Of a DNA stretch of 64,000 nucleotides, positions 54,378 to 62,144 are shown piece by piece. The notes beneath the pieces are model-generated. The model made no database searches and was not told the origin of the DNA. It saw nothing but the letters and a program-made list of their open reading frames with translations. The first letter of the stretch is position 1. The number at the start of each line of letters is the position of its first letter. Source of the DNA: RUG11788 sp964578175 (GTDB lineage Bacteria > Bacillota_I > Bacilli_A > RF39 > UBA660); NCBI GenBank assembly GCA_964578175.1, contig CAZOBH010000004.1:13216-77215 (forward strand), given 5' to 3'. A program made the position numbers and the translations under genes.

Positions 54378-55007
54378 ATGCGTATAAGAAACTTTAAAAA
54401 TAAAGAAAATGTACTTGATGAGTGTAAATATTTAATAAGAGATCCATATAAGTATATAGGTAAATGGAAAGAAGTTTTTAATAATGATAATCCAATCTAT
54501 ATTGAAATAGGTATGGGAAAGGGTAAATTTATTGTTGAAAATGCTAAGAAATATCCAGATATTAATTTTATTGGTATAGAAAGATTTGACACTATAATGG
54601 CTAAAGCTATATTAAAAATTGATGAAGAATTACCTAATCTTATATTTATAAGAATGGATGCTGAAAATATAGATAAAGTATTTGATAATGAAATAGATAG
54701 AATTTATCTTAACTTTTCTGATCCATGGCCTAAAAAAAGACATAATAGAAGAAGGCTTACTAGTGACTTGTTTCTAAATAAATATGAAAATATATTTAAA
54801 GATACTAAATATATTTATCAAAAGACTGATAATAGAGATTTATTTGAATATTCAATAATATCTTTAGTTAATTATGGATATAAAATAGAAGATATATCTC
54901 TTGATTTACATAATTCATCATATGAAGATATTATTACTACAGAATATGAAGATAAATTTGTTAAAAAAGGTAATAGAATTTATTATTTAGTTGCTAAAAA
55001 GAAATAA
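54378..55007 (+). CDS. trmB: tRNA (guanine-46-N7)-methyltransferase TrmB
   Basis: A 209-residue SAM-dependent methyltransferase forming m7G46 in tRNA. The SAM-binding EIGMGKGKFI is at about residues 44-53. FIGIERFDTIMAKAI and the active-site NFSDPWPKKRHNRRRL motif follow. AGGTGATTTT precedes ATG 54378. The length is usual for Bacilli TrmB. It is the first gene of a plus-strand run after a 119-base divergent spacer. Confidence 0.95.
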   Translation: MRIRNFKNKENVLDECKYLIRDPYKYIGKWKEVFNNDNPIYIEIGMGKGKFIVENAKKYPDINFIGIERFDTIMAKAILKIDEELPNLIFIRMDAENIDKVFDNEIDRIYLNFSDPWPKKRHNRRRLTSDLFLNKYENIFKDTKYIYQKTDNRDLFEYSIISLVNYGYKIEDISLDLHNSSYEDIITTEYEDKFVKKGNRIYYLVAKKK

Positions 55008-55040
55008 AATTATATTAAAATAGTGATATTTAAAAAAATG

Positions 55041-55049
55041 TGATATAAT
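55041..55049 (+). promoter_or_regulatory. Extended -10 promoter
   Basis: TGATATAAT, 20 bases before the ATG of the lipoprotein gene at 55070. Confidence 0.65.
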
Positions 55050-55069
55050 TACAATGAGTAGGTGAATAA

Positions 55070-55732
55070 ATGAAAAAGATACTTATTTTACTTGCTTTGG
55101 TCTTTTTAATCACAGGCTGTTCTGTATATCGAGTAGATGATTCTAATATCGATATGATGATAGATAAATCTTTAAAAGAAAGTAATACTTTATATAATCA
55201 AAACTTTTCAGGTTATAAATTTTATTTACCTAAGGGAGTTACGATTTTAGATAAAAATGGGTATAACTTTAAATTACTTTCAAATGGTAACAAAATGTTT
55301 ATGTTTGTAGATGTTATAGCTTACCATGATAAAGTAAAAACTGATTATGAACTTAATGAAAATGCATATTATTCACAACTTTTCTCTGGTGAAGATAAAA
55401 ATGGATATATTGAGATAGAAAAAATTGATGATAAATATTTAATTGAATTTGTTTATAATTACGCAAAGATTGAGGCTTATGTTGATAAAAAAGACTTAAG
55501 TAGTACATTGTTAAGAATTTCAAAGATATTAAATAGTTTTCAATATAATTATAAAATTATAGATAGTTTAATTGGTGAAGATCGAATATCATATACAGAA
55601 GAAGAGTATACATTCTTTAAAACAGATGATGATTCTAATTATCTACAAGCAAAAAATGATGAAAAGAAAGATAATGTAGAAGAAATAACTGATGATGAAA
55701 ATATAGAAATAGATGAATCACAATTTGACTGA
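55070..55732 (+). CDS. Predicted lipoprotein, unknown function
   Basis: A 220-residue lipoprotein with a short signal peptide and a clean lipobox, LITGC (Cys about residue 17). The mature part is a mixed alpha/beta domain (YKFYLPKGVTILDKNGYNF, FMFVDVIAYHD) with an acidic C-terminal tail. AGTAGGTGAA precedes ATG 55070. The TGA stop lies 13 bases before the next ATG, with that gene's GAGGTG between them. No family recognised. Confidence 0.8.
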   Translation: MKKILILLALVFLITGCSVYRVDDSNIDMMIDKSLKESNTLYNQNFSGYKFYLPKGVTILDKNGYNFKLLSNGNKMFMFVDVIAYHDKVKTDYELNENAYYSQLFSGEDKNGYIEIEKIDDKYLIEFVYNYAKIEAYVDKKDLSSTLLRISKILNSFQYNYKIIDSLIGEDRISYTEEEYTFFKTDDDSNYLQAKNDEKKDNVEEITDDENIEIDESQFD

Positions 55733-55745
55733 TAGAGGTGTTTTT

Positions 55746-56795
55746 ATGGGATTAATGAATAAAATAAAAAATGTATTCTTCGAAGAAGTAGAAGTTGAAG
55801 AAGACGAAATAAAAGATGTAAAACCGAAAAAAGAGAAGAAAGTAAAAGAAAAAGTTAAAGAAGCTCCTGTTGCTAAGAAAATAGAACTTCCTAAAGAGGA
55901 GACTCATATTCCTGAAGTTAGAAAAAAAGATGAAGAAGAAATCTTTGATCTAGTTGAAGAAGATGTTAAAAATCGTGATATTGAAGATAGAAGTATAAAT
56001 AAAATATCAATGGATTTTGATGATGATGACTTTAAAATAGAAGAGAAAGATGAAGAAACTCGTCATACATCTAGAAGAAGTAATAGTGAAAGAGCTAAAG
56101 AATTAGAAAAAGAAATTAAAAAGGAACAAGAAACTATGATAAAAGAAGAAAAAGTTCCTGTTCAAGAAGAAGTTATAAAAGAAAATGATGAACCTAATTA
56201 TGAAGAAGTTTATGGTATAGCAAAAGAGGAAGAGCATGCTGGTTTATATGAAGGAAAACATGAGAAGAAAAAATTTACACCAACCCCAGTAATTTCACCT
56301 GTATATGGAATCCTTGATAAAAATTATAAAAAAGAAGAAATAGTTACTAAGAAAGAAATTAAGTTATCAGTACCATCAAATAGAAAACCAGACCTTGATA
56401 TGGTTCGTGAAAAAGCTTATGGAGATCTAAGTATAGATATTTCTAAATCAATGGAAGATGATATTGAAAAAGAAATGGATGATATAACTGATGATACAGT
56501 ATATGATTTATCAAATACTGAATCTCCAAAGGTTGATAAAGTAACAGTTGGTGATGCTGAAGAATATTATGATGAACTAGGACTTGAATATAATATAGAT
56601 TATAAAGATAATAGTGCATCTAAAATACATGAAGAAAAAAAAGAGGAAAAACAAGAAGATGTTTTAGTACAACCTGATGTTCCATCTGATGATGAAGATA
56701 AACCTAAGAGAAGAACTAAGACAGATGATGAATCTGATGAAATAGAGAGTAATTTATTTGACTTAGTTGATTCAATGTATGAAGATAAGGAGTAA
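55746..56795 (+). CDS. Acidic, low-complexity protein with ISPVYG motif
   Basis: A 349-residue, strongly charged and probably disordered cytoplasmic protein. The N-terminus MGLMNKIKNVFFEEVEVEED is amphipathic and resembles the N-terminal membrane-binding segments of SepF and of FtsY in this same window. A conserved-looking island, FTPTPVISPVYGILDKNYKK, stands out near residue 180, and two FDLV motifs occur near the N- and C-termini. ATG 55746 follows GAGGTG; the upstream codon at 55713 overlaps the lipoprotein gene and has no ribosome site. It may be an adaptor in division or envelope assembly; no family is recognised. Confidence 0.7.
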   Translation: MGLMNKIKNVFFEEVEVEEDEIKDVKPKKEKKVKEKVKEAPVAKKIELPKEETHIPEVRKKDEEEIFDLVEEDVKNRDIEDRSINKISMDFDDDDFKIEEKDEETRHTSRRSNSERAKELEKEIKKEQETMIKEEKVPVQEEVIKENDEPNYEEVYGIAKEEEHAGLYEGKHEKKKFTPTPVISPVYGILDKNYKKEEIVTKKEIKLSVPSNRKPDLDMVREKAYGDLSIDISKSMEDDIEKEMDDITDDTVYDLSNTESPKVDKVTVGDAEEYYDELGLEYNIDYKDNSASKIHEEKKEEKQEDVLVQPDVPSDDEDKPKRRTKTDDESDEIESNLFDLVDSMYEDKE

Positions 56796-56797
56796 AT

Positions 56798-57106
56798 ATG
56801 GGAACTTTAATTGAAATGCTAACAGCTATTGTATTTTTTCTATTAGCAGTATTGTTAGTAATATTTATAATTGTTGGTTTAAAACTAATTGAAACAATAG
56901 AATCTACTAATAGTTTACTTGATGACTTAGAAAAGAAATCTAAATCTCTTGATGGAGTATTTAGTACTATAGATAATGTTGGTAGTAGTTTATCTATAGT
57001 AACTGATAAATTTGTAGATGGAGCTCTAGGATTTATTGGTAAATTATTTAATACTAGAAAAAAGAAAAGAAAATATAGTGTAGAGGAGGATGATTTTGAT
57101 GAGTAA
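56798..57106 (+). CDS. Small DUF948-like membrane protein
   Basis: A 102-residue protein with an N-terminal transmembrane helix (about residues 4-28), a helical region with LLDDLEKKSKSLDGVFSTI, and a basic-then-acidic C-terminus. This is the layout of DUF948 proteins (general stress YtxG type). It lies 2 bases after the acidic-protein stop, and its 3' end overlaps the YtxH-like gene by 8 bases. YtxG-YtxH pairs are common in Bacilli. Confidence 0.72.
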   Translation: MGTLIEMLTAIVFFLLAVLLVIFIIVGLKLIETIESTNSLLDDLEKKSKSLDGVFSTIDNVGSSLSIVTDKFVDGALGFIGKLFNTRKKKRKYSVEEDDFDE

Positions 57107-57497
57107 AAAAGGACTAGGAAAATTAGCAATCGGAACTGCTATAGGAGCAGCAGCAGGAATACTTTTAGCACCAAAAAGTGGAAAGGAAACTAGAAAAGAA
57201 TTAAAAGGTAAATTCGATGAACTAGTTGATAAAGTAAAAAAGATTGATGCTAAAGAAGTTAAAGAAGACTTAGAAGATAGAATTTCTGATATTAAAGCTC
57301 AACTTGCAGATTTAGATAAAGAAGATGTAAAAGAGATAGCATTAGAAAAAGCAAATGCTCTTAAAGATAAGATTGATGATTTAGTAGAAGTAGCTAAAGA
57401 AAAAGGAACACCAGCTGTTGAAAAAGCAGCAGAAGATGTTAGAAAAAAAGCAATCTCTGTTATTAAATCAATTGAGAAAAAATTAGAAAAGAAATAA
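57099..57497 (+). CDS. YtxH-like protein
   Basis: A 132-residue protein with the YtxH pattern: a short Gly/Ala-rich hydrophobic N-terminus ending in GILLAPKSGKETRKEL, then a long Lys/Glu/Asp helical tail. ATG 57099 follows GAGGAGG (57083-57089) by 9 bases; ATG 57090 would be too close to that site. In Bacillus, YtxH is linked to general stress. It ends the 55070-57497 operon with a bidirectional terminator. Confidence 0.85.
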   Translation: MSKKGLGKLAIGTAIGAAAGILLAPKSGKETRKELKGKFDELVDKVKKIDAKEVKEDLEDRISDIKAQLADLDKEDVKEIALEKANALKDKIDDLVEVAKEKGTPAVEKAAEDVRKKAISVIKSIEKKLEKK

Positions 57498-57506
57498 AAC
57501 AAACAA

Positions 57507-57540
57507 AAAAAAGGATTTATATTTAAATCCTTTTTTATTT
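57507..57540. terminator. Bidirectional terminator between ytxH-like and rpsD
   Basis: A 13-bp stem AAAAAAGGATTTA/TAAATCCTTTTTT with loop TATT, working in both directions. Confidence 0.9.
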
Positions 57541-58137
57541 TTATCTGTTGTAGAATTCAACGATAAGTGATTCATCGATTTCAGCAGTAAGTTCTCCTCT
57601 TTCAGGAAGTCTTACATAAGTTCCAGACATTTTATTTTCATCAAATGTAACATATTCAGGTCTGTTAACAACTTTTTCTAAAGATTGTTTAACTACTACC
57701 ATATCATTATTATTTAATGTAATAACTTGTCCTGGTTTAACTCTAAATGATGGAATATCAACTTTTTTACCATCTACTAAGATGTGTCCATGGTTAACTA
57801 ATTGTCTTGCTCCACGACGAGTAGAAGCAAATCCGATACGATAAACTACATTATCTAATCTAGATTCAAGTAATTTCATAAAGTTTTCACCATGAATTCC
57901 TTGCATTTTACCAGCTTCTAAGAAAGTTTTGTGGAATTGTTTTTCAGTTAATCCATACATAAATCTTAATTTTTGTTTTTCTTTTAATTGTACTCCATAG
58001 TTAGATTGTTTTCCTTTACGATCAGCACCATGTTGTCCTGGTCCATATGGACGTCTAGCTATATCTTTTCCAGTTTCAGAAATTGAAAAACCAACTCTTC
58101 TTGCTTTTTTATAAGCAGGTCCAGTATATCTTGCCAT
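57541..58137 (-). CDS. rpsD: 30S ribosomal protein S4
   Basis: A 198-residue primary rRNA-binding protein. RRPYGPGQHGADRKGKQSNYG, the S4 RNA-binding domain (LESRLDNVVYRIGFASTRRG, ARQLVNHGHILVDGKKVDIP) and a typical C-terminus are present, without an N-terminal cysteine zinc site. AAGGAGG precedes ATG 58137. A 150-base leader with a pairing GAACAGC/GCTGTTC element precedes it. In Bacilli rpsD is autoregulated by S4 binding its leader, and rpsD lies near ezrA in Bacillus as here. Confidence 0.97.
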   Translation of the reverse strand: MARYTGPAYKKARRVGFSISETGKDIARRPYGPGQHGADRKGKQSNYGVQLKEKQKLRFMYGLTEKQFHKTFLEAGKMQGIHGENFMKLLESRLDNVVYRIGFASTRRGARQLVNHGHILVDGKKVDIPSFRVKPGQVITLNNNDMVVVKQSLEKVVNRPEYVTFDENKMSGTYVRLPERGELTAEIDESLIVEFYNR

Positions 58138-58286
58138 TTTTTCCTCCTTATTTATTTACATAAACAAAGAATAATTAATTTTATTATAGGGAGTTTATTT
58201 TAATATTTTCACTCGAACAGCCAAGTTACTAATAAACTTAATAAACACATTATAATAAAAATTAATTGCTGTTCATTGAATATGCA
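58138..58286 (-). promoter_or_regulatory. Putative S4 autoregulatory leader of rpsD
   Basis: An untranslated region of about 150 bases between the rpsD promoter and its ribosome site. On the minus strand GAACAGC (from 58274 to 58268) can pair with GCTGTTC (58221 to 58215) across about 45 bases of AT-rich sequence with further AATAAAC/GTTTATT complementarity. In Bacilli an rpsD leader pseudoknot binds S4; the homology here is inferred from position and pairing, not from sequence identity. Confidence 0.55.
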
Positions 58287-58292
58287 ATATAG

Positions 58293-58321
58293 ATTATATA
58301 CAATATGGGTTTAAAAGTCAA
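58293..58321 (-). promoter_or_regulatory. Promoter of rpsD
   Basis: On the minus strand, TTGACT (58316-58321), a 17-base spacer and TATAAT (58293-58298). Confidence 0.88.
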
Positions 58322-58344
58322 ATTAATAATTGCTTTTTAACTAA

Positions 58345-58373
58345 TTTACATCTATTTTTAGTCGTGTTATAAT
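58345..58373 (+). promoter_or_regulatory. Promoter of ezrA
   Basis: TTTACA (58345-58350), a 17-base spacer and an extended -10 TGTTATAAT (58365-58373). It is back to back with the rpsD promoter, 23 bases between the -35 boxes. Confidence 0.78.
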
Positions 58374-58395
58374 CAATATGATAGAGGTGATTATA

Positions 58396-60105
58396 GTGAG
58401 TCCATCAGTATTACAATTAATTACGTTTATAATAATTGCACTTGTTGTAATCATTCTTTTGTTTGTGTTTATAAATAGAAGTAAAGTTAAAAAATATAAA
58501 AGAAATGTAGATTATATTGAAAAAGAAAAGAATTCTATAGAAAGTGCACCAATACTTTCAGAACTTAGCAAAGTAGAATCTATTGTTAAAAACGAAAAAC
58601 TTGAAGAAAAATACATGGAATGGATTGATACTTTTGAAAAAGTAAAAAGTGAAGATATATCTAGATTAAATGATGATATTATAAAACTTGATTTAATACT
58701 AGAAAAGAAAGATTATAAATCATTTAGTAAAGAATATGCAGAAGCTGAATTATACCTATATAAGATTAAAAATAAAGTAGGTATATTATTAGAAGAAATA
58801 GAAGATTTAAATGGTAGTGAAGAAAAATATCGTGATCTAATAACTAGACTTAAAGCTAAATATCGTGAATTAAATTCTAATTTTGAATTGCATAAAGATT
58901 CTTATAAAGGATTAGAAGATATTATTGAACTTCAATTTGAAAATATTGAAAAACGTTTCCAAGATTTTGAAGATCTAATGGAAAATAATGATTATTCAGA
59001 AGTTATGCATATAGTAAAAGCAATAGATACGATGATTGATCATACAGCTGTAGTAATAGATGAAACTCCGGATTTATTACTTTTATGTACAAAGGTAATT
59101 CCAAAGAAAATCGATCAAATTAGAGAAACATATGAAATAATGGAAAAGGAAGAATTCCCATTAGATTATTTAAATGTAACCTATAATCTTGATGAATCAT
59201 TGAAAAAAGTAAATGATATATATGATCGAATTAAGGTACTTAGTTTATCTGATTGTATGTTTGAATTAAAAACTATAAACGAATATTTAGATTCAATATT
59301 TAATGATTTTGAAAAAGAGAGAAATGCAAGACATGAATATGAAGATGAAGTAGGTAGTTTTAATACAAAACTTAATAAAACTGCAGGAGTAGTTAGAGAT
59401 ATATATAAACAAATAGATGATATTAAGAATATGTATGATTTAACTGAAAATGATATTCATATAATTGATGATGTTAATTTAAAATTAACTGCATTAAAGA
59501 AAGAATATAAAAAATCAATTAAGAAATTATCTAATAGTAAAACTCCATATTCAAAAATTAGTCAGGACCTATCAATTTATACTGATGAATTAAAAGCAAT
59601 TGAAGATGATTTAGATATTGCTTTAAAATCTCTAGGAAATATGTATAATGATGAAGTTAGAGCTAGAGAACAACTTGATGAGATTCAGGATTTGTTAAAT
59701 AAAAGTAAAATACATATTAGAGAATATAAATTACCATTTATTAGTGAAAATTACTTTGTTCAATTAAATGAAGCTAATGAATCTATTTATGAAATAATAA
59801 AAGAATTAGAGAATAAACCAATAGCTATTAAAACTCTTAATACTAGAGTTGATACAGCAAGAGACTTAGTCCTTAAAGTATATAAAGCAACAAATGAGAT
59901 GATACAAGACGCTAGTTTATTTGAAAGATTAGTAATATTTGGTAATAAGTATAGAATGAATAATCCTAAGATTAATAAAGAATTTGAAAATGCAGAAAAA
60001 CAATTTAATAAAGGAAATTATTCTAAAGCACTTACTATGATACTAGATTCTTTAGAAGGTGTTGGTATTAATATAAGAAAGGGTACTGAAAATAATGAAA
60101 ATTAA
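58396..60105 (+). CDS. ezrA: Septation ring formation regulator EzrA
   Basis: A 569-residue membrane protein with an N-terminal transmembrane helix (about residues 7-25), then a long spectrin-like coiled-coil cytoplasmic domain. The motif YIEKEKNSIESAPILSELSK after the helix is typical of EzrA. It restrains extra FtsZ rings and couples the divisome to wall synthesis. GTG at 58396 is chosen because AGGTGA at 58385-58390 is 5 bases upstream; the ATG at 58378 precedes that site. The next gene overlaps it by 11 bases. Confidence 0.93.
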   Translation: MSPSVLQLITFIIIALVVIILLFVFINRSKVKKYKRNVDYIEKEKNSIESAPILSELSKVESIVKNEKLEEKYMEWIDTFEKVKSEDISRLNDDIIKLDLILEKKDYKSFSKEYAEAELYLYKIKNKVGILLEEIEDLNGSEEKYRDLITRLKAKYRELNSNFELHKDSYKGLEDIIELQFENIEKRFQDFEDLMENNDYSEVMHIVKAIDTMIDHTAVVIDETPDLLLLCTKVIPKKIDQIRETYEIMEKEEFPLDYLNVTYNLDESLKKVNDIYDRIKVLSLSDCMFELKTINEYLDSIFNDFEKERNARHEYEDEVGSFNTKLNKTAGVVRDIYKQIDDIKNMYDLTENDIHIIDDVNLKLTALKKEYKKSIKKLSNSKTPYSKISQDLSIYTDELKAIEDDLDIALKSLGNMYNDEVRAREQLDEIQDLLNKSKIHIREYKLPFISENYFVQLNEANESIYEIIKELENKPIAIKTLNTRVDTARDLVLKVYKATNEMIQDASLFERLVIFGNKYRMNNPKINKEFENAEKQFNKGNYSKALTMILDSLEGVGINIRKGTENNEN

Positions 60106-60733
60106 ATTAGATAATAAAGGATTTGGATTTAAAGAGTTTTTGGCTGTATTAGTAGTTATTCTAATAGTAGTACTATTTATTTATAAATCATTCTTTAATT
60201 CTAATAGTAAACTTCCGTTTAAACAATTTAGATCACTTGCTAAGGATTTTGGAGTTCATGCAACTAGTGTAAGAGATGAGAATCCTGCTTTAACAAATAG
60301 AATTTATTTATATGATGTTGTTGAAAAAGGTTTCTATGATAAAATTGAAAGTCCATTTAAAAAAGGCGAATACTGTGATGAATTTGAATCTAAAATGGAT
60401 ACTAGAAATGAAAATGCTAGAAGTATTACTTTTAAATGTGGAGATTATATGATCTACAATGAAAAGTTTGAAAACAATCCTGAAGACTATGAAATATATA
60501 AAGTTTCTGCATGGCAAGAAAGTAAAATAACTGATGGGGATCATTCTCAAGAATTATATAATTATTCTGTTAATGGGAAATTAGTTTTAGATAAGTATTA
60601 TGTAGAAAAAGAATTCATTGTTAATTACAATAATAAAACAGGAAGTAATATTACTAGTATAGGTCAAATAGATACTTCTAAGTTTAAATTAGAAACTAAA
60701 GTGTTCTATAGAACTATGGAATTAGTTAAATAA
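60095..60733 (+). CDS. Type IV prepilin-like membrane protein
   Basis: A 212-residue protein with an N-terminus like class III prepilins: a short basic leader, then NKGFGFKEFLAVLVVILIVV, where Gly is followed by Phe+1 and Glu+5. The extracellular part has cysteines (GEYCDEF and FKCGDY) that may form a disulfide. No prepilin peptidase, ATPase or other pilus gene lies in the window. The ATG is within the last codons of ezrA, implying coupled translation. Its function is unknown; it could instead be a plain membrane-anchored protein. Confidence 0.75.
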   Translation: MKIKLDNKGFGFKEFLAVLVVILIVVLFIYKSFFNSNSKLPFKQFRSLAKDFGVHATSVRDENPALTNRIYLYDVVEKGFYDKIESPFKKGEYCDEFESKMDTRNENARSITFKCGDYMIYNEKFENNPEDYEIYKVSAWQESKITDGDHSQELYNYSVNGKLVLDKYYVEKEFIVNYNNKTGSNITSIGQIDTSKFKLETKVFYRTMELVK

Positions 60734-60760
60734 AAACGTTTATTTTAAACGTTTTTTATT
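60732..60760 (+). terminator. Terminator of the ezrA operon
   Basis: An 11-bp stem AAAAACGTTTA/TAAACGTTTTT with loop TTT and trailing T residues. Confidence 0.9.
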
Positions 60761-60778
60761 TATGTATTTATAAAAATT

Positions 60779-60787
60779 TGTTATAAT
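60779..60787 (+). promoter_or_regulatory. Extended -10 promoter of ftsY
   Basis: TGTTATAAT, 6 bases before the GGTGA ribosome site and 18 bases before ATG 60806. Confidence 0.68.
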
Positions 60788-60805
60788 TTAAATGGTGATA
60801 TTTAA

Positions 60806-61831
60806 ATGGGATTATTCAACAAGATAAAGAACATGTTTTCTACAACGAATAAAGAAGAAGTAGTAGAAACTCAAGAAGAAAAAGAAAAAATAATTGAAGA
60901 AAAAGAAGATGTTAAAGTATATGAAAAATGTTTAACTAAAAGCCGTGAAAGTTTTGTATCTAAACTTGCTAATTTAACTAATAAATATAAAAAAGTTAAT
61001 GATGAATATTTTGATGAATTAGAAGAAATTCTTATAATGGCAGATATTGGTGTAGATACTGTTATGAATTTTATGGATAGAATTAAATCTAGAGTAAAAA
61101 AAGAAAATATAGAATCAACAGAATATTTAAAAGAAGTAATAGTAGATGAATTATTTATTATTTATGTTGATGATTCAGTTATAGTAAATAAGATTAATTT
61201 TAGTGAAAAGAAACCAACTGTTATTCTTTTTGTAGGAGTTAATGGAGTTGGTAAAACTACAACTATTGCTAAACTTGCAAATAAGATGATAGATGATGGT
61301 AAAAAAGTTAAATTAGTTGCAGGAGATACTTTTAGAGCTGGAGCTACTCGTCAATTAGAAGAGTGGGCAGGAAAAGTTGGAGCAACATTCTATGGTAAGG
61401 AAGAGGGAGTAGATCCATCAAGTGTTGTTTATGCAGGACTTGAAGAAGCATTAAAAGATGATACAGATGTTGTTATGATAGATACTGCTGGTAGACTTCA
61501 AAATAAAGTTAATCTTATGAATGAACTTGAAAAAATTAATAGAGTTATAGGTAAAATAATACCTGATGCTCCGCATGAAACTATGTTGGTAATAGATGCA
61601 ACTACTGGTCAAAATGGTATAAGTCAAGCTAAAGCTTTTAAAGATATAACTAATATTACTGGAATAGTACTTACTAAGTTAGATGGAACAGCTAAAGGTG
61701 GAATAGTACTTGCAATAAAAGAACAAGTAGGTATACCAGTAAAATATATTGGACTTGGTGAAAGAAAAGAAGATTTACAAGTATTTGATATAGAAAAATA
61801 TATATATGGATTATTTAAGGATATGATGTAA
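60806..61831 (+). CDS. ftsY: Signal recognition particle receptor FtsY
   Basis: A 341-residue SRP GTPase receptor that delivers nascent membrane proteins to the translocon. The N-terminal MGLFNKIKNMF amphipathic helix and a short acidic A region (about 12-35) precede the NG domain. G1 is GVNGVGKTTTIAKLA, then DTFRAGATRQLEEWA, DTAGRLQNK and TKLDGTAKGG. GGTGA precedes ATG 60806. It begins a ftsY-ylxM-HerA-like-ffh operon. Confidence 0.96.
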   Translation: MGLFNKIKNMFSTTNKEEVVETQEEKEKIIEEKEDVKVYEKCLTKSRESFVSKLANLTNKYKKVNDEYFDELEEILIMADIGVDTVMNFMDRIKSRVKKENIESTEYLKEVIVDELFIIYVDDSVIVNKINFSEKKPTVILFVGVNGVGKTTTIAKLANKMIDDGKKVKLVAGDTFRAGATRQLEEWAGKVGATFYGKEEGVDPSSVVYAGLEEALKDDTDVVMIDTAGRLQNKVNLMNELEKINRVIGKIIPDAPHETMLVIDATTGQNGISQAKAFKDITNITGIVLTKLDGTAKGGIVLAIKEQVGIPVKYIGLGERKEDLQVFDIEKYIYGLFKDMM

Positions 61832-61832
61832 T

Positions 61833-62126
61833 ATGGATAAGAAAATAGAATTAAGTGAAATATATGTTTATTACCGTGATTTATTTACTGATAAACAAAT
61901 AGAATATTTTGATGATTATTATTTAAATGACTTATCACTTGGTGAGATAGCTGATAACTATGGAGTTAGTAGAAACGCTATATTTAATCAAATTAAAATA
62001 GTAGAAGAAAGACTTATATATTATGAAGATAAGTTAAAATTAAAAGAAAAAAGAGAAAAAGTGCTTGATAAATTAAAAGATAAAATAGATGAGGATTTAT
62101 ACCAAGAAATAGAGAATATTTTATAG
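61833..62126 (+). CDS. ylxM: YlxM/p13-like HTH protein of the SRP operon
   Basis: A 97-residue helix-turn-helix protein of the UPF0122 family (sigma-70 region 4-like): YYRDLFTDKQIEYFDDYYLN, then LSLGEIADNYGVSRNAIFNQ and a charged C-terminal helix. It starts 1 base after ftsY. In Firmicutes ylxM lies between ftsY and ffh, and in streptococci its product modulates SRP GTPase cycling. Here one gene separates it from ffh. Confidence 0.93.
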   Translation: MDKKIELSEIYVYYRDLFTDKQIEYFDDYYLNDLSLGEIADNYGVSRNAIFNQIKIVEERLIYYEDKLKLKEKREKVLDKLKDKIDEDLYQEIENIL

Positions 62127-62144
62127 AAGAAAGAGGGATTGTTT

